Origin: Clostridia bacterium
Lineage (GTDB): Bacteria > Bacillota > Clostridia > Christensenellales > Aristaeellaceae
NCBI GenBank assembly: GCA_016296675.1
Contig: JAEDIV010000078.1
Coordinates: forward strand, 1-12,263
Direction: 5' to 3'
Length of the DNA: 12,263 nucleotides
Shown: positions 6,862 through 12,263 of the stretch, piece by piece
Numbering within the stretch: position 1 is the first letter of the stretch
Layout: each line of letters begins with the position of its first letter
Translations under genes and position numbers: made by a program
Notes under the pieces: generated by a model
Seen by the model: the letters and a program-made list of their open reading frames with translations, nothing else
What the model was told of the DNA's origin: nothing
Databases searched by the model: none

Positions 6862-8194
6862 TAACAGAAATGATATCATCTGTGCCGTCGCCACCGGAAA
6901 CGGCGGAAGCATTTCGATTGTGCGCGTAAGTGGAGAAGGCGCTTTTTCGATTCTCAAAAAGTGCTTTTCTCCGATCAAACGCATAAAAAATGCCTATCAG
7001 CACGGGCGCATGATGTATGGAAATGTATATGATGCAAACGGCGAAACGCTCGATGAAGCGATGGCTGTTTGCTTTTATGCGCCTTCTTCCTATACGACGG
7101 AGGACGTTTTTGAAATCCAGATGCACGGCGGCAGCATGAGCGCGCAGGCGGTTTTGAAAACCATTATGGCCTTGGGCGCGCGCATGGCCGAGCCCGGCGA
7201 ATTTACGCGCCGCGCGTTTTTAAACGGAAGAATCGATTTATCCGAAGCAGAAGCCGTCATGGGCATCGTGGGCGCGAGCAGCCAGATGGCCCGCCGCGCG
7301 TCCGTAAGGCAGTTAAAGGGCGGCGTGTCTGCCGGAATCGGAAAGGCGAGGGAAGAGCTTTTGGGGCTCGTTGCGCTCATTTCCGCCGCGACGGATTTCC
7401 CGGAGGAAATCGATGAAGACGTGACGGCGGCAAGGGTAAAGGAAAAGTCTCAAAAGGTGATTCAGTTTTTAAAAAGCGCCTCCGACAAGCGGCATGCGCG
7501 CATTTTACGCCAGGGTGCGTCGGTCGTGCTTGCAGGACTTCCGAACGTCGGAAAAAGCAGCGTGATGAACGCGCTTTTAAGCTGCGAGCGCGCGATCGTT
7601 ACGGATATTCCGGGCACGACCAGGGATGTTTTGACGGAAAGCGTTGAATTAAACGGCATAAAACTTTCCCTGTCCGACACGGCAGGGCTCAGGGATACTG
7701 AGGATACGGTCGAAAAAATCGGCGTTCAAAGGGCGAAGGACGCGCTTGAAAACGCGGACGTCGTTTTGTATGTGCTGGACGCTGCCAGGGAAATGACGGA
7801 TGAGGAAAGAGAAAATCTTTCAAAGATGGACGATAGATATATCGTGCTTCTCAATAAGTCCGACCTTGAAAGCGTGGTTGAATTTGAAAACGCCGTAACC
7901 ATCAGCGCGAAAACCGGAGAGGGCGTAAAGGAACTTACCGACAGGATCATCGAAAAAATCGGCATAGACGATGTGAATGAGGATATGATGACGCTTCCAA
8001 GGCACATTGAATGCGCCAACCGCGCAATCGATGCGCTTGCGCGCGCGATTCAGTGGATTGACAGCGCGATGCCGCTGGATTTTGCTGCAAACGACTTACG
8101 GGAAGCTTTGGAGGCGCTTGGCGATATTACCGGCGAAAGCATGAACGAATCGGTCATCGACCGCGTGTTCCAGGATTTTTGCGTCGGCAAGTGA
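6854..8194 (+). CDS. mnmE: tRNA uridine-5-carboxymethylaminomethyl modification GTPase MnmE
   Basis: MnmE (TrmE) works with MnmG to modify U34 in tRNAs that read split codon boxes. The 446-residue protein has the N-terminal tetrahydrofolate-binding domain (IICAVATGNGGSISIVRVSG from residue 8), a helical domain, and an inserted G domain. The G domain carries Walker A G-L-P-N-V-G-K-S (228-235), the T-D-I-P-G-T-T-R-D switch (250-258), D-T-A-G (275-278) and N-K-S-D (334-337). It ends in F-C-V-G-K, containing the essential cysteine at 443 (FCIGK in E. coli). The start overlaps dnaN by 8 bp and has no clear ribosome binding site, so coupled translation is likely. Its partner mnmG, often adjacent, is not in this window. 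Confidence 0.96.
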   Translation: MLNNRNDIICAVATGNGGSISIVRVSGEGAFSILKKCFSPIKRIKNAYQHGRMMYGNVYDANGETLDEAMAVCFYAPSSYTTEDVFEIQMHGGSMSAQAVLKTIMALGARMAEPGEFTRRAFLNGRIDLSEAEAVMGIVGASSQMARRASVRQLKGGVSAGIGKAREELLGLVALISAATDFPEEIDEDVTAARVKEKSQKVIQFLKSASDKRHARILRQGASVVLAGLPNVGKSSVMNALLSCERAIVTDIPGTTRDVLTESVELNGIKLSLSDTAGLRDTEDTVEKIGVQRAKDALENADVVLYVLDAAREMTDEERENLSKMDDRYIVLLNKSDLESVVEFENAVTISAKTGEGVKELTDRIIEKIGIDDVNEDMMTLPRHIECANRAIDALARAIQWIDSAMPLDFAANDLREALEALGDITGESMNESVIDRVFQDFCVGK

Positions 8195-8202
8195 GAAAAA
8201 AT

Positions 8203-9009
8203 ATGGATTATGATATTGTTGCCTTGCCCGGCGCGCATGAAGGGCACAGGGAAAGGCTCAAGATGCGTGCGTGGGAGGACGGGCTTATGAATCTTCCTGC
8301 GCATGAGGTTATTGAGCTTTTGCTGTATTACAGCGTACCTCGTCAGAATGTAAACGAGCTTGCGCATCAATTGATCGATCGGTTCGGAAGCGTAAAGGGC
8401 GTGCTGGATGCAAGCTATGAAGCGCTTTTTTCTGTCGCGGGCGTAGGCCACTCAGTTGCAAAGAGTTTAAATGCGTTCGGACGCGCTGTTCGGGCGTATA
8501 TGGATGTCCCGCGCGAAGTCATGCCCGCGATTCTGAACAGAAGCGACGCGATTTCGTATGCCACATCGCTTTTCAAAGACGACCGCCGAGCGCAGACGTG
8601 GATCGCGCTGGTCAATTCCAACGGCGTGATCGCGTATTCCGGCCGCGTGTTCACAGGCGCGATGTGGTATAACGAGCGCGTGCGCCAGTTTATCATCGAA
8701 AGGGTTTTGTCCTATAATGCGCATGAGGTGATTGTGATTTCAAGGCGGGGGCTGGATACGCCGAAGCCTTTTAACCTTGATATCGAATCGCTCAAGGAGC
8801 TGGCGGACGCGCTTATGATGGTGGACGCGTATATCCTGGACTATATCATCGTCGGAAAGACGAAAAATGTATCCATGCGCCAGGTTGCGGACATCGGAAA
8901 AAGCCGGTATGAAATGAGGGCGCAGAGCTTTTTCATCGATGAATCGGACGGCGTCGAAGAAATAATGGAAATTTCAGATTTTGATGATGTGTCAAGTTAT
9001 TTAACTTGA
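8203..9009 (+). CDS. RadC-family protein with degenerate JAMM site
   Basis: This 268-residue protein has the layout of RadC (UPF0758 / JAB-domain) proteins. Residues 12-30 (HEGHRERLKMRAWEDGL) and 34-93 hold the N-terminal helical region with a helix-hairpin-helix (V-A-G-V-G-H-S-V-A-K-S-L, 78-89). The JAB-like domain follows, including ILDYIIVG (211-218), which fits the family's LLDHIIVG. The metal-binding H-N-H-P-S-G-D-P-x-P-S-x-x-D motif reads S-R-R-G-L-D-T-P-K-P-F-N-L-D at 180-193. Both histidines and the serine are lost and only the final Asp193 remains. It is therefore probably not a metalloprotease or nuclease; a DNA-binding or scaffolding role is possible. The start is uncertain: ATG 8203 (chosen) or GTG 8191, which would overlap the mnmE stop as GTGA. 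RadC's cellular role is unclear even in model species. Confidence 0.8.
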   Translation: MDYDIVALPGAHEGHRERLKMRAWEDGLMNLPAHEVIELLLYYSVPRQNVNELAHQLIDRFGSVKGVLDASYEALFSVAGVGHSVAKSLNAFGRAVRAYMDVPREVMPAILNRSDAISYATSLFKDDRRAQTWIALVNSNGVIAYSGRVFTGAMWYNERVRQFIIERVLSYNAHEVIVISRRGLDTPKPFNLDIESLKELADALMMVDAYILDYIIVGKTKNVSMRQVADIGKSRYEMRAQSFFIDESDGVEEIMEISDFDDVSSYLT

Positions 9010-9014
9010 CACAT
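8987..9014. repeat. Perfect 28-bp palindrome, candidate operator
   Basis: Two 13-bp arms (ATGTGTCAAGTTA and its exact complement) flank a 2-bp TT centre. The palindrome spans the last codons and the stop of the RadC-like gene and contains the whole TTGACA -35 of the ylxM promoter in its right arm. A symmetric site over a -35 box is a classical repressor position. In RNA it could also fold as a hairpin at the end of the mnmE/radC transcript, but no T run follows, so it is not a standard terminator. Confidence 0.8.
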
Positions 9015-9034
9015 GCGTTTTCCTGCGCTATAAT
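9006..9034 (+). promoter_or_regulatory. Full-consensus sigma-A promoter of ylxM-ffh-rpsP-khpA
   Basis: TTGACA (9006-9011), a 17-bp spacer and TATAAT (9029-9034) match the consensus at all 12 positions with ideal spacing. The predicted start is near 9041, about 25 nt before the ylxM ATG. The -35 overlaps the RadC-like stop codon and lies inside the palindrome at 8987-9014. Such a strong promoter suits SRP and ribosomal genes, and the palindrome suggests it can be turned down. Confidence 0.85.
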
Positions 9035-9065
9035 GATCAGGCTGTATGAAAGGAAAGGGTGCGCT

Positions 9066-9401
9066 ATGGAAAAACGGGTAGAGCTTAACCGGCTTCTCGA
9101 TTTTTACGGCGGCCTTTTAACCGATCACCGGCGCGAGATCATGAGGATGTATCTTGAAGAGGATCTCTCCCTTCAGGAAGTGGCAGACAACATGAACATC
9201 ACGCGTCAGGGCGTACATGATGCAATCGCCAAGGCACAGAAGCAGCTGGAAGAATACGAAGCAAAGCTGGGCCTTATGAAAAGATATCAGTTCCTTCAAA
9301 GAGCGCTCACCGAGTGCGAAACAGCGCTTCAGGAAAAAACGGAAGACGCGTTTGAAAAGGCGCTGAAGCTGATTAAGGAAATAAGAAATAGTGAGAGGTG
9401 A
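9066..9401 (+). CDS. ylxM: YlxM family DNA-binding protein (UPF0122), SRP-associated
   Basis: This 111-residue, sigma-70 region 4-like helix-turn-helix protein matches the YlxM family (about 110 residues). The HTH lies at about 34-57 (LSLQEVADNMNITRQGVHDAIAKA), followed by a charged helix with coiled-coil character (about 58-108). Characterised streptococcal YlxM binds SRP components and modulates the pathway; its genes usually sit directly before ffh, as here. The ATG at 9066 has AAAGGAAAGGG 6 nt upstream; earlier in-frame starts lie at or before the predicted transcript start. The ffh GTG begins 5 nt after its stop. The HTH makes it one candidate, by inference only, for binding the palindrome upstream. 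Confidence 0.93.
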   Translation: MEKRVELNRLLDFYGGLLTDHRREIMRMYLEEDLSLQEVADNMNITRQGVHDAIAKAQKQLEEYEAKLGLMKRYQFLQRALTECETALQEKTEDAFEKALKLIKEIRNSER

Positions 9402-9406
9402 GCACC

Positions 9407-10744
9407 GTGGCATTTGAGGGCCTTTCCGAAAAACTGCAAAATGCATTCAAAAAGCTGTCCGGCCGCGGAAAGCTTACAGAAGCGGACGTAAAGACCGCGA
9501 TGCGCGAAGTTCGTATGGCGCTTTTAGAGGCCGACGTCAATTACGCAATCGCCAAGGATTTTGTCAAAAAGGTCACCGAGCGCGCCGTCGGACAGGAGAT
9601 TTTAGAATCCCTGACGCCCGGCCAGCAGGTTATCAAAATTGTCAATGAAGAGCTTACGGCCTTAATGGGCGGCGCAAACGCAAAGCTGACCCATTCCCCC
9701 TCCGCCCCCACCATCTACATGATGTGCGGCCTTCAGGGCGCAGGTAAGACCACCATGTGCGCAAAGCTCGGCCGCATGCTTCAGAAGCAGGGGAAAAAGC
9801 CGCTGCTTGTCGCCTGCGACGTATACCGCCCCGCCGCCATCAGACAGCTGCAGATCGTTGGCGAGCAGGCCGGCGCCGAGGTCTTTGAAAAGGGCCAGGG
9901 CAATCCCGTTCAGATCGCCAAGGAAGCGATTGAATACGCGAGATACTACGGAAAAGATCCCGTCATCATCGATACCGCAGGCCGCCTGCACATCGATGAA
10001 AAGCTCATGCAGGAGCTTCGCGACGTAAAGGCCACCGTAAAGCCCCAGGAAATCCTCCTGGTTGTCGACTCCATGACCGGTCAGGACGCAGTCACCGTCG
10101 CAGATACCTTCAATAAGGAACTGGGCGTTGACGGCGTAATCCTCACCAAGCTCGACGGCGATACCCGAGGCGGCGCAGCCATCTCCGTAAAAGCCGTTAC
10201 CGGAAAGCCCATCAAGTTCGCCGGCGTCGGCGAAAAGCTTACGGATATCGAGCCCTTCCATCCCGACCGCATGGCCGGCCGAATCCTCGGCATGGGCGAC
10301 GTGCTCTCCTTAATCGAAAAAGCACAGCAAACCTTCGATGAAAAGAGCGCAGAAGAGCTTGAAAAAAGGCTTAAGAACCAGCAGTTCAATTTAGAAGACT
10401 ATCTTGCGCAGCTCAAGCAGCTTAAAAAGATGGGCTCCATCACCGATATGCTCAAGATGATCCCGGGCGTAGGCAGCAAGCTTCAAAACGTCGAAATCGA
10501 CGAGGACAAGATTGCCAAGGAGCAGAAAAAGAACGAAGCCATCATTCTTTCCATGACCCGCGCCGAACGCCGCCACCCCGACATCCTAAACGCCTCCCGC
10601 CGCCGCCGCATCGCCGCCGGAAGCGGAACCACCGTTCAGGAAGTCAACCTCTTGATCAAGCAGTATGAGCAGGCGCGCCAGATGATGAAGCAGATGATGG
10701 GCGCCAAGGGCAAAATGCGCTTCCCCTTCAAGGGCATGCGCTAA
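9407..10744 (+). CDS. ffh: Signal recognition particle protein Ffh (SRP54)
   Basis: Ffh is the GTPase of the signal recognition particle. With SRP RNA it binds signal sequences on nascent chains and docks at FtsY for membrane delivery. This 445-residue protein has the N domain (1-90) and a G domain with Walker A G-L-Q-G-A-G-K-T (108-115), D-V-Y-R-P-A-A-I-R-Q-L (138-148), D-T-A-G-R (189-193) and T-K-L-D (247-250). The methionine-rich M domain includes SITDMLKMIPG, the RNA-binding S-M-T-x-x-E-R region and the SRRRRIAAGSG segment. I chose the GTG at 9407 because it gives the family start MAFEGLSEKLQ and has GAGAGGTGA about 5 nt upstream; an in-frame GTG at 9398 would overlap ylxM. It is second in the operon after ylxM. 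Confidence 0.97.
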   Translation: MAFEGLSEKLQNAFKKLSGRGKLTEADVKTAMREVRMALLEADVNYAIAKDFVKKVTERAVGQEILESLTPGQQVIKIVNEELTALMGGANAKLTHSPSAPTIYMMCGLQGAGKTTMCAKLGRMLQKQGKKPLLVACDVYRPAAIRQLQIVGEQAGAEVFEKGQGNPVQIAKEAIEYARYYGKDPVIIDTAGRLHIDEKLMQELRDVKATVKPQEILLVVDSMTGQDAVTVADTFNKELGVDGVILTKLDGDTRGGAAISVKAVTGKPIKFAGVGEKLTDIEPFHPDRMAGRILGMGDVLSLIEKAQQTFDEKSAEELEKRLKNQQFNLEDYLAQLKQLKKMGSITDMLKMIPGVGSKLQNVEIDEDKIAKEQKKNEAIILSMTRAERRHPDILNASRRRRIAAGSGTTVQEVNLLIKQYEQARQMMKQMMGAKGKMRFPFKGMR

Positions 10745-10756
10745 AACACTTTCAGC

Positions 10757-10781
10757 GGAACACCGGAGAAACCGGATTTCC
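10757..10781 (+). other. Hairpin in the ffh-rpsP intergenic region
   Basis: GGAA (10757-10760) pairs with TTCC (10778-10781), and CCGG (10763-10766) pairs with CCGG (10772-10775), with a 2x2 internal loop and an AGAAA apical loop. There is no T run, so it is not a terminator. It could be an mRNA processing or stability element that separates the ffh and rpsP messages. The stem is short, and chance is possible. Confidence 0.35.
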
Positions 10782-10812
10782 ATATATGGTATATTACAAG
10801 GAGGAACACCCC

Positions 10813-11052
10813 ATGGTTAAGATTCGCCTCAAGAGAATGGGCATGAAGAAGGAACCCTTCTACCGCGTAGTTGTTTCTGACAGCCGCACTCCCCGTGACG
10901 GCCGCTTTATCGAAGAAATCGGCTACTACAATCCTGTTGCGGAACCCGCCGTTATCAAGTTTGACGAAGAGCGCGCGAAGTACTGGATCGGCACCGGCGC
11001 CCAGCCCACCGACACCGTACGCGGCCTTCTGAAGAAGAGCGGCCTGCTGTAA
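10813..11052 (+). CDS. rpsP: 30S ribosomal protein S16
   Basis: The 79-residue protein is the assembly protein bS16. It opens with the family's strict block MVKIRLKRMGMKKEPFYRVV and continues S-R-T-P-R-D-G-R-F-I-E-E-I-G-Y-Y-N-P (24-41), then KYWIGTGAQPTDTV (56-69), the usual C-terminal signature. The ATG at 10813 has AAGGAGG 8 nt upstream; the longer reading from 10786 would add nine residues that cover this ribosome binding site. It sits between ffh and khpA as in many Firmicutes. Confidence 0.97.
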   Translation: MVKIRLKRMGMKKEPFYRVVVSDSRTPRDGRFIEEIGYYNPVAEPAVIKFDEERAKYWIGTGAQPTDTVRGLLKKSGLL

Positions 11053-11086
11053 TCCTTAGTACGGATCAGCAGACGGGAGGAAACAG

Positions 11087-11320
11087 TTGAATATGGTCGA
11101 GTTAGTCAGGTTTATCGCCAAGACGCTGGTGGATAAGCCCGACGCGGTTGACGTGCGCGAAGTTGAGGGCCCCGAGTCCATCGTCATCGAGCTGCGCGTC
11201 GATCCGGAAGATATGGGAAAGGTGATCGGCAAACAGGGCCGCATCGCCAAGTCTGTTCGCTCGGTTGTAAAAGCTGCAACCATGAAGAACGAAAAACCCG
11301 TATTTGTCGAGATTATCTAA
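11087..11320 (+). CDS. khpA: KhpA family KH-domain RNA-binding protein
   Basis: This 77-residue protein is a stand-alone type II KH domain (formerly YlqC). The GxxG loop is G-K-Q-G at 48-51, within KVIGKQGRIAKSVRSVV. In Gram-positive bacteria KhpA pairs with KhpB (Jag/EloR) to bind RNA and affect cell elongation and sRNA activity. The start is ambiguous: a TTG at 11087 lies 6 nt after GGGAGG, the better spacing, while an ATG at 11093 (12 nt away) gives the commoner N-terminus MVELVRFIAK. It follows rpsP as usual. In many Firmicutes rimM and trmD come next, but here a strong terminator follows the stop codon. Confidence 0.92.
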   Translation: MNMVELVRFIAKTLVDKPDAVDVREVEGPESIVIELRVDPEDMGKVIGKQGRIAKSVRSVVKAATMKNEKPVFVEII

Positions 11321-11324
11321 AAAC

Positions 11325-11363
11325 AAAAAAGCACGCTGCCCGGCGGGGGCAGCGCGCTTTTTT
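11325..11363. terminator. Strong bidirectional intrinsic terminator
   Basis: The stem pairs 11331-11341 with 11347-11357 (one A-C mismatch) around a 5-nt GGCGG loop, and is extended by six A-T pairs (11325-11330 with 11358-11363). A T6 run follows on the plus strand and T6GT5 on the minus strand. It ends the ylxM-ffh-rpsP-khpA operon and also the convergent SLOG gene, whose stop lies 28 nt away. Confidence 0.92.
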
Positions 11364-11391
11364 GTTGGTCAAAGAAATGAAATACAGAAGT

Positions 11392-11808
11392 TCATTTTAT
11401 ATAGATGACTTTCTTTTGCTTTCTTTTTGCAAGTTCTGTGAACTGATATGCGCCGCCGAACGACCTTGTGATATAGGCGACAACAAAATCGGAATGATCG
11501 ATCATCCATCGATTTCGCCAGGAAATCGAAAAACGGGGATGAACCAATTCAATCCCTTCCGGCAGAATAGAAGCATGAAAAAGCTGTGTATCCGGCATAC
11601 GATTCAGAACTACAGCATATTGAATGTGAGGATAAAGATTAGAAAGTTCTTTTAATACAGACAGAACGTGCGCATCAAAGAAACCGTGATTTCCTACATA
11701 AAAACGATCTGCATTCTGATTTTCAATTAAAGAAATGATCTCTGAGCGAATAGAGCTTTTTATGGACGCAGGACAATCACGATGTCCGAAAAAGGTGCAG
11801 GAAGACAT
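11392..11808 (-). CDS. SLOG-family protein (DUF1273/YpsA-like), possible nucleotide-ligand binder
   Basis: The 138-residue protein resembles the small SLOG (YpsA/DUF1273-type) Rossmann-like proteins. It begins SSCTFFGHRDCP and has the glycine signature F-Y-V-G-N-H-G-F-F-D (36-45), then YAVVLNRMP (64-72), LPEGIE (82-87), ISWRNRWMIDHSDFVVAYI (95-113) and S-F-G-G-A-Y-Q-F (116-123). SLOG domains bind nucleotides or nucleotide-derived ligands, and several act in phage defence or signalling; the job of this subfamily is not known. The ATG at 11808 has GGAGG 7 nt upstream. An earlier ATG at 11847 lies before the predicted -10 and is unlikely. It diverges from the XRE gene and shares its operator region, so it is probably that repressor's target. 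Confidence 0.85.
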   Translation of the reverse strand: MSSCTFFGHRDCPASIKSSIRSEIISLIENQNADRFYVGNHGFFDAHVLSVLKELSNLYPHIQYAVVLNRMPDTQLFHASILPEGIELVHPRFSISWRNRWMIDHSDFVVAYITRSFGGAYQFTELAKRKQKKVIYIK

Positions 11809-11826
11809 ATACATACCTCCTATGTG

Positions 11827-11925
11827 GGATATATCGTAATTATACATGATTTATTTTATATTTGCGATATATCCCGCACGATATATCGCAAATTACGATA
11901 GAATTTTATTACGATATATCGCAAA
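11827..11925. promoter_or_regulatory. Four GATATATC-centred operator copies between the SLOG and XRE genes
   Basis: The palindromic core GATATATC occurs at 11828-11835, 11866-11873, 11880-11887 and 11913-11920. The fullest copy, ATTACGATATATCGCAAA, is at 11908-11925 and runs into the XRE ribosome binding site. The middle two form a perfect 14-bp inverted repeat (11860-11873 with 11880-11893) around a 6-bp spacer. The first copy overlaps the predicted start of the SLOG transcript. A further half-site (ATTACGAT) is at 11892-11899. The pattern fits autorepression by the XRE protein and control of the SLOG gene. Confidence 0.85.
11839..11844 (-). promoter_or_regulatory. -10 box of the SLOG gene promoter
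   Basis: An exact TATAAT on the minus strand lies 30 nt upstream of the SLOG ATG; the expected -35 position (TCGCAA at 17 bp) is poor. Operator copy 11828-11835 sits at the predicted start point, so a bound repressor would block it. For the XRE gene only a tentative -10 (TAGAAT, 11899-11904, plus strand) without a clear -35 is seen. Confidence 0.5.
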
Positions 11926-11938
11926 GGAGGAATGCGTA

Positions 11939-12181
11939 ATGACCACGAAAGAAGCCGTAGCAAAGCGCATTCTTGATTTATGCGATGAAAGAAACATAGC
12001 AGTCAATGCATTGGCGAATCTTTCCGGCGTATCGCCTTCAACGATCTACAGCATGCTCAATGAAAAGAGCAAAAATCCCGGTGTGGTTTCCTTAAAGAAA
12101 ATCTGCGACGGACTGGAGATAACCGTAAGGGAATTTTTTAACTGCGAATTGTTTGAAGACCTTGAACAGGAAATCCAATAA
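11939..12181 (+). CDS. XRE-family (Cro/C1-type) transcriptional regulator
   Basis: This 80-residue protein is almost entirely a Cro/C1-type helix-turn-helix domain. Helices 2-3 lie at about 23-42 (NALANLSGVSPSTIYSMLNE), followed by K-N-P-G-V-V-S-L-K-K-I-C-D-G-L (45-59) and a short acidic tail. It has no ligand or oligomerisation domain beyond that. The ATG at 11939 has AGGAGG 8 nt upstream; upstream in-frame codons from 11846 cross the operators and are not believed. Operator copy 11908-11925 abuts the ribosome binding site, so it probably represses itself as well as the divergent SLOG gene. Similar small XRE proteins are common in Clostridia and their mobile elements. Confidence 0.9.
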   Translation: MTTKEAVAKRILDLCDERNIAVNALANLSGVSPSTIYSMLNEKSKNPGVVSLKKICDGLEITVREFFNCELFEDLEQEIQ

Positions 12182-12185
12182 AAAC

Positions 12186-12212
12186 ACGCGCTGCCCGACG
12201 GGGGCAGCGCGT
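12186..12212. other. GC-rich hairpin after the XRE gene, near-copy of the khpA terminator stem
   Basis: A perfect 11-bp stem (12186-12196 with 12202-12212) surrounds a GACGG loop. No T run follows on the plus strand, so it is not a standard terminator for the XRE gene. On the minus strand it is followed by TGTTTTTATT and would terminate leftward transcripts. Its core at 12189-12211 matches 11334-11356 of the khpA terminator at 22 of 23 positions. Confidence 0.7.
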
Positions 12213-12263
12213 CAGATCATCAACAAACCTCCGGGAGAGGTATGGAGAGGGAGATAACTTCCT

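Noticed and set aside
8961..8995. Divergent minus-strand promoter from the left arm of the 28-bp palindrome (also reads TTGACA)
   Set aside because: No acceptable -10 lies 16-18 bp away on the minus strand; the TTGACA there is explained by the symmetry.
12242..12263. Start of another gene (ATG at 12242 after GGGAGAGG), perhaps rimM
   Set aside because: Only seven codons are visible and they do not match a family. GGAGAGGGAG could equally be the ribosome binding site for a start beyond the window. No other feature is seen in 12213-12263.

Overview
The window looks like the replication-origin region of a Firmicutes chromosome, most likely a Clostridia-type bacterium of intermediate GC. The evidence is the protein family set (clostridial-style DnaA, DnaN, MnmE, YlxM, Ffh, S16, KhpA), the AsnA-type asparagine synthetase, strong AGGAGG-type ribosome binding sites and sigma-A promoters. 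I cannot name a species from sequence alone.

Layout. Bases 53-3955 form a leftward (minus strand) run: asnA, ychF, a U32-family gene and a GNAT acetyltransferase. It is driven by an extended -10 promoter at 3997-4025. The ychF and U32 genes overlap by 4 bp. A hairpin at 601-623 separates the U32 gene from the GNAT gene. Bases about 4084-5731 hold a bipartite oriC. A cluster of DnaA boxes and the dnaA promoter lie upstream of dnaA. Between dnaA and dnaN are two abutting perfect DnaA boxes, five DnaA-trios and an AT-rich segment, which is the expected layout of a basal unwinding region. dnaN and mnmE overlap by 8 bp, and mnmE is followed at once by a RadC-family gene whose JAMM metal ligands are lost.

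At about 8987-9034 a 28-bp perfect palindrome overlaps the -35 of a full-consensus promoter (TTGACA, 17 bp, TATAAT). This promoter opens the SRP/ribosome operon ylxM-ffh-rpsP-khpA, which ends at a strong terminator (11325-11363). The last part (11392-12181) is an accessory-looking module. It has two divergent genes, a SLOG-family protein (minus) and a small XRE-type repressor (plus), whose shared control region carries four copies of a GATATATC-centred operator. A hairpin with a 23-nt core almost identical to that of the khpA terminator lies just after the module.

How the genes work together: dnaA and dnaN start and process chromosome replication from the embedded origin. mnmE (tRNA wobble modification), ychF, the U32 hydroxylase-like protein, rpsP, khpA, ylxM and ffh serve translation, RNA and protein targeting. 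asnA supplies asparagine. The most unusual parts are the palindrome-controlled promoter, the catalytically dead RadC relative, the SLOG/XRE module with its operators, and the gene order around oriC, where mnmE and SRP genes follow dnaN in place of recF/gyrB.
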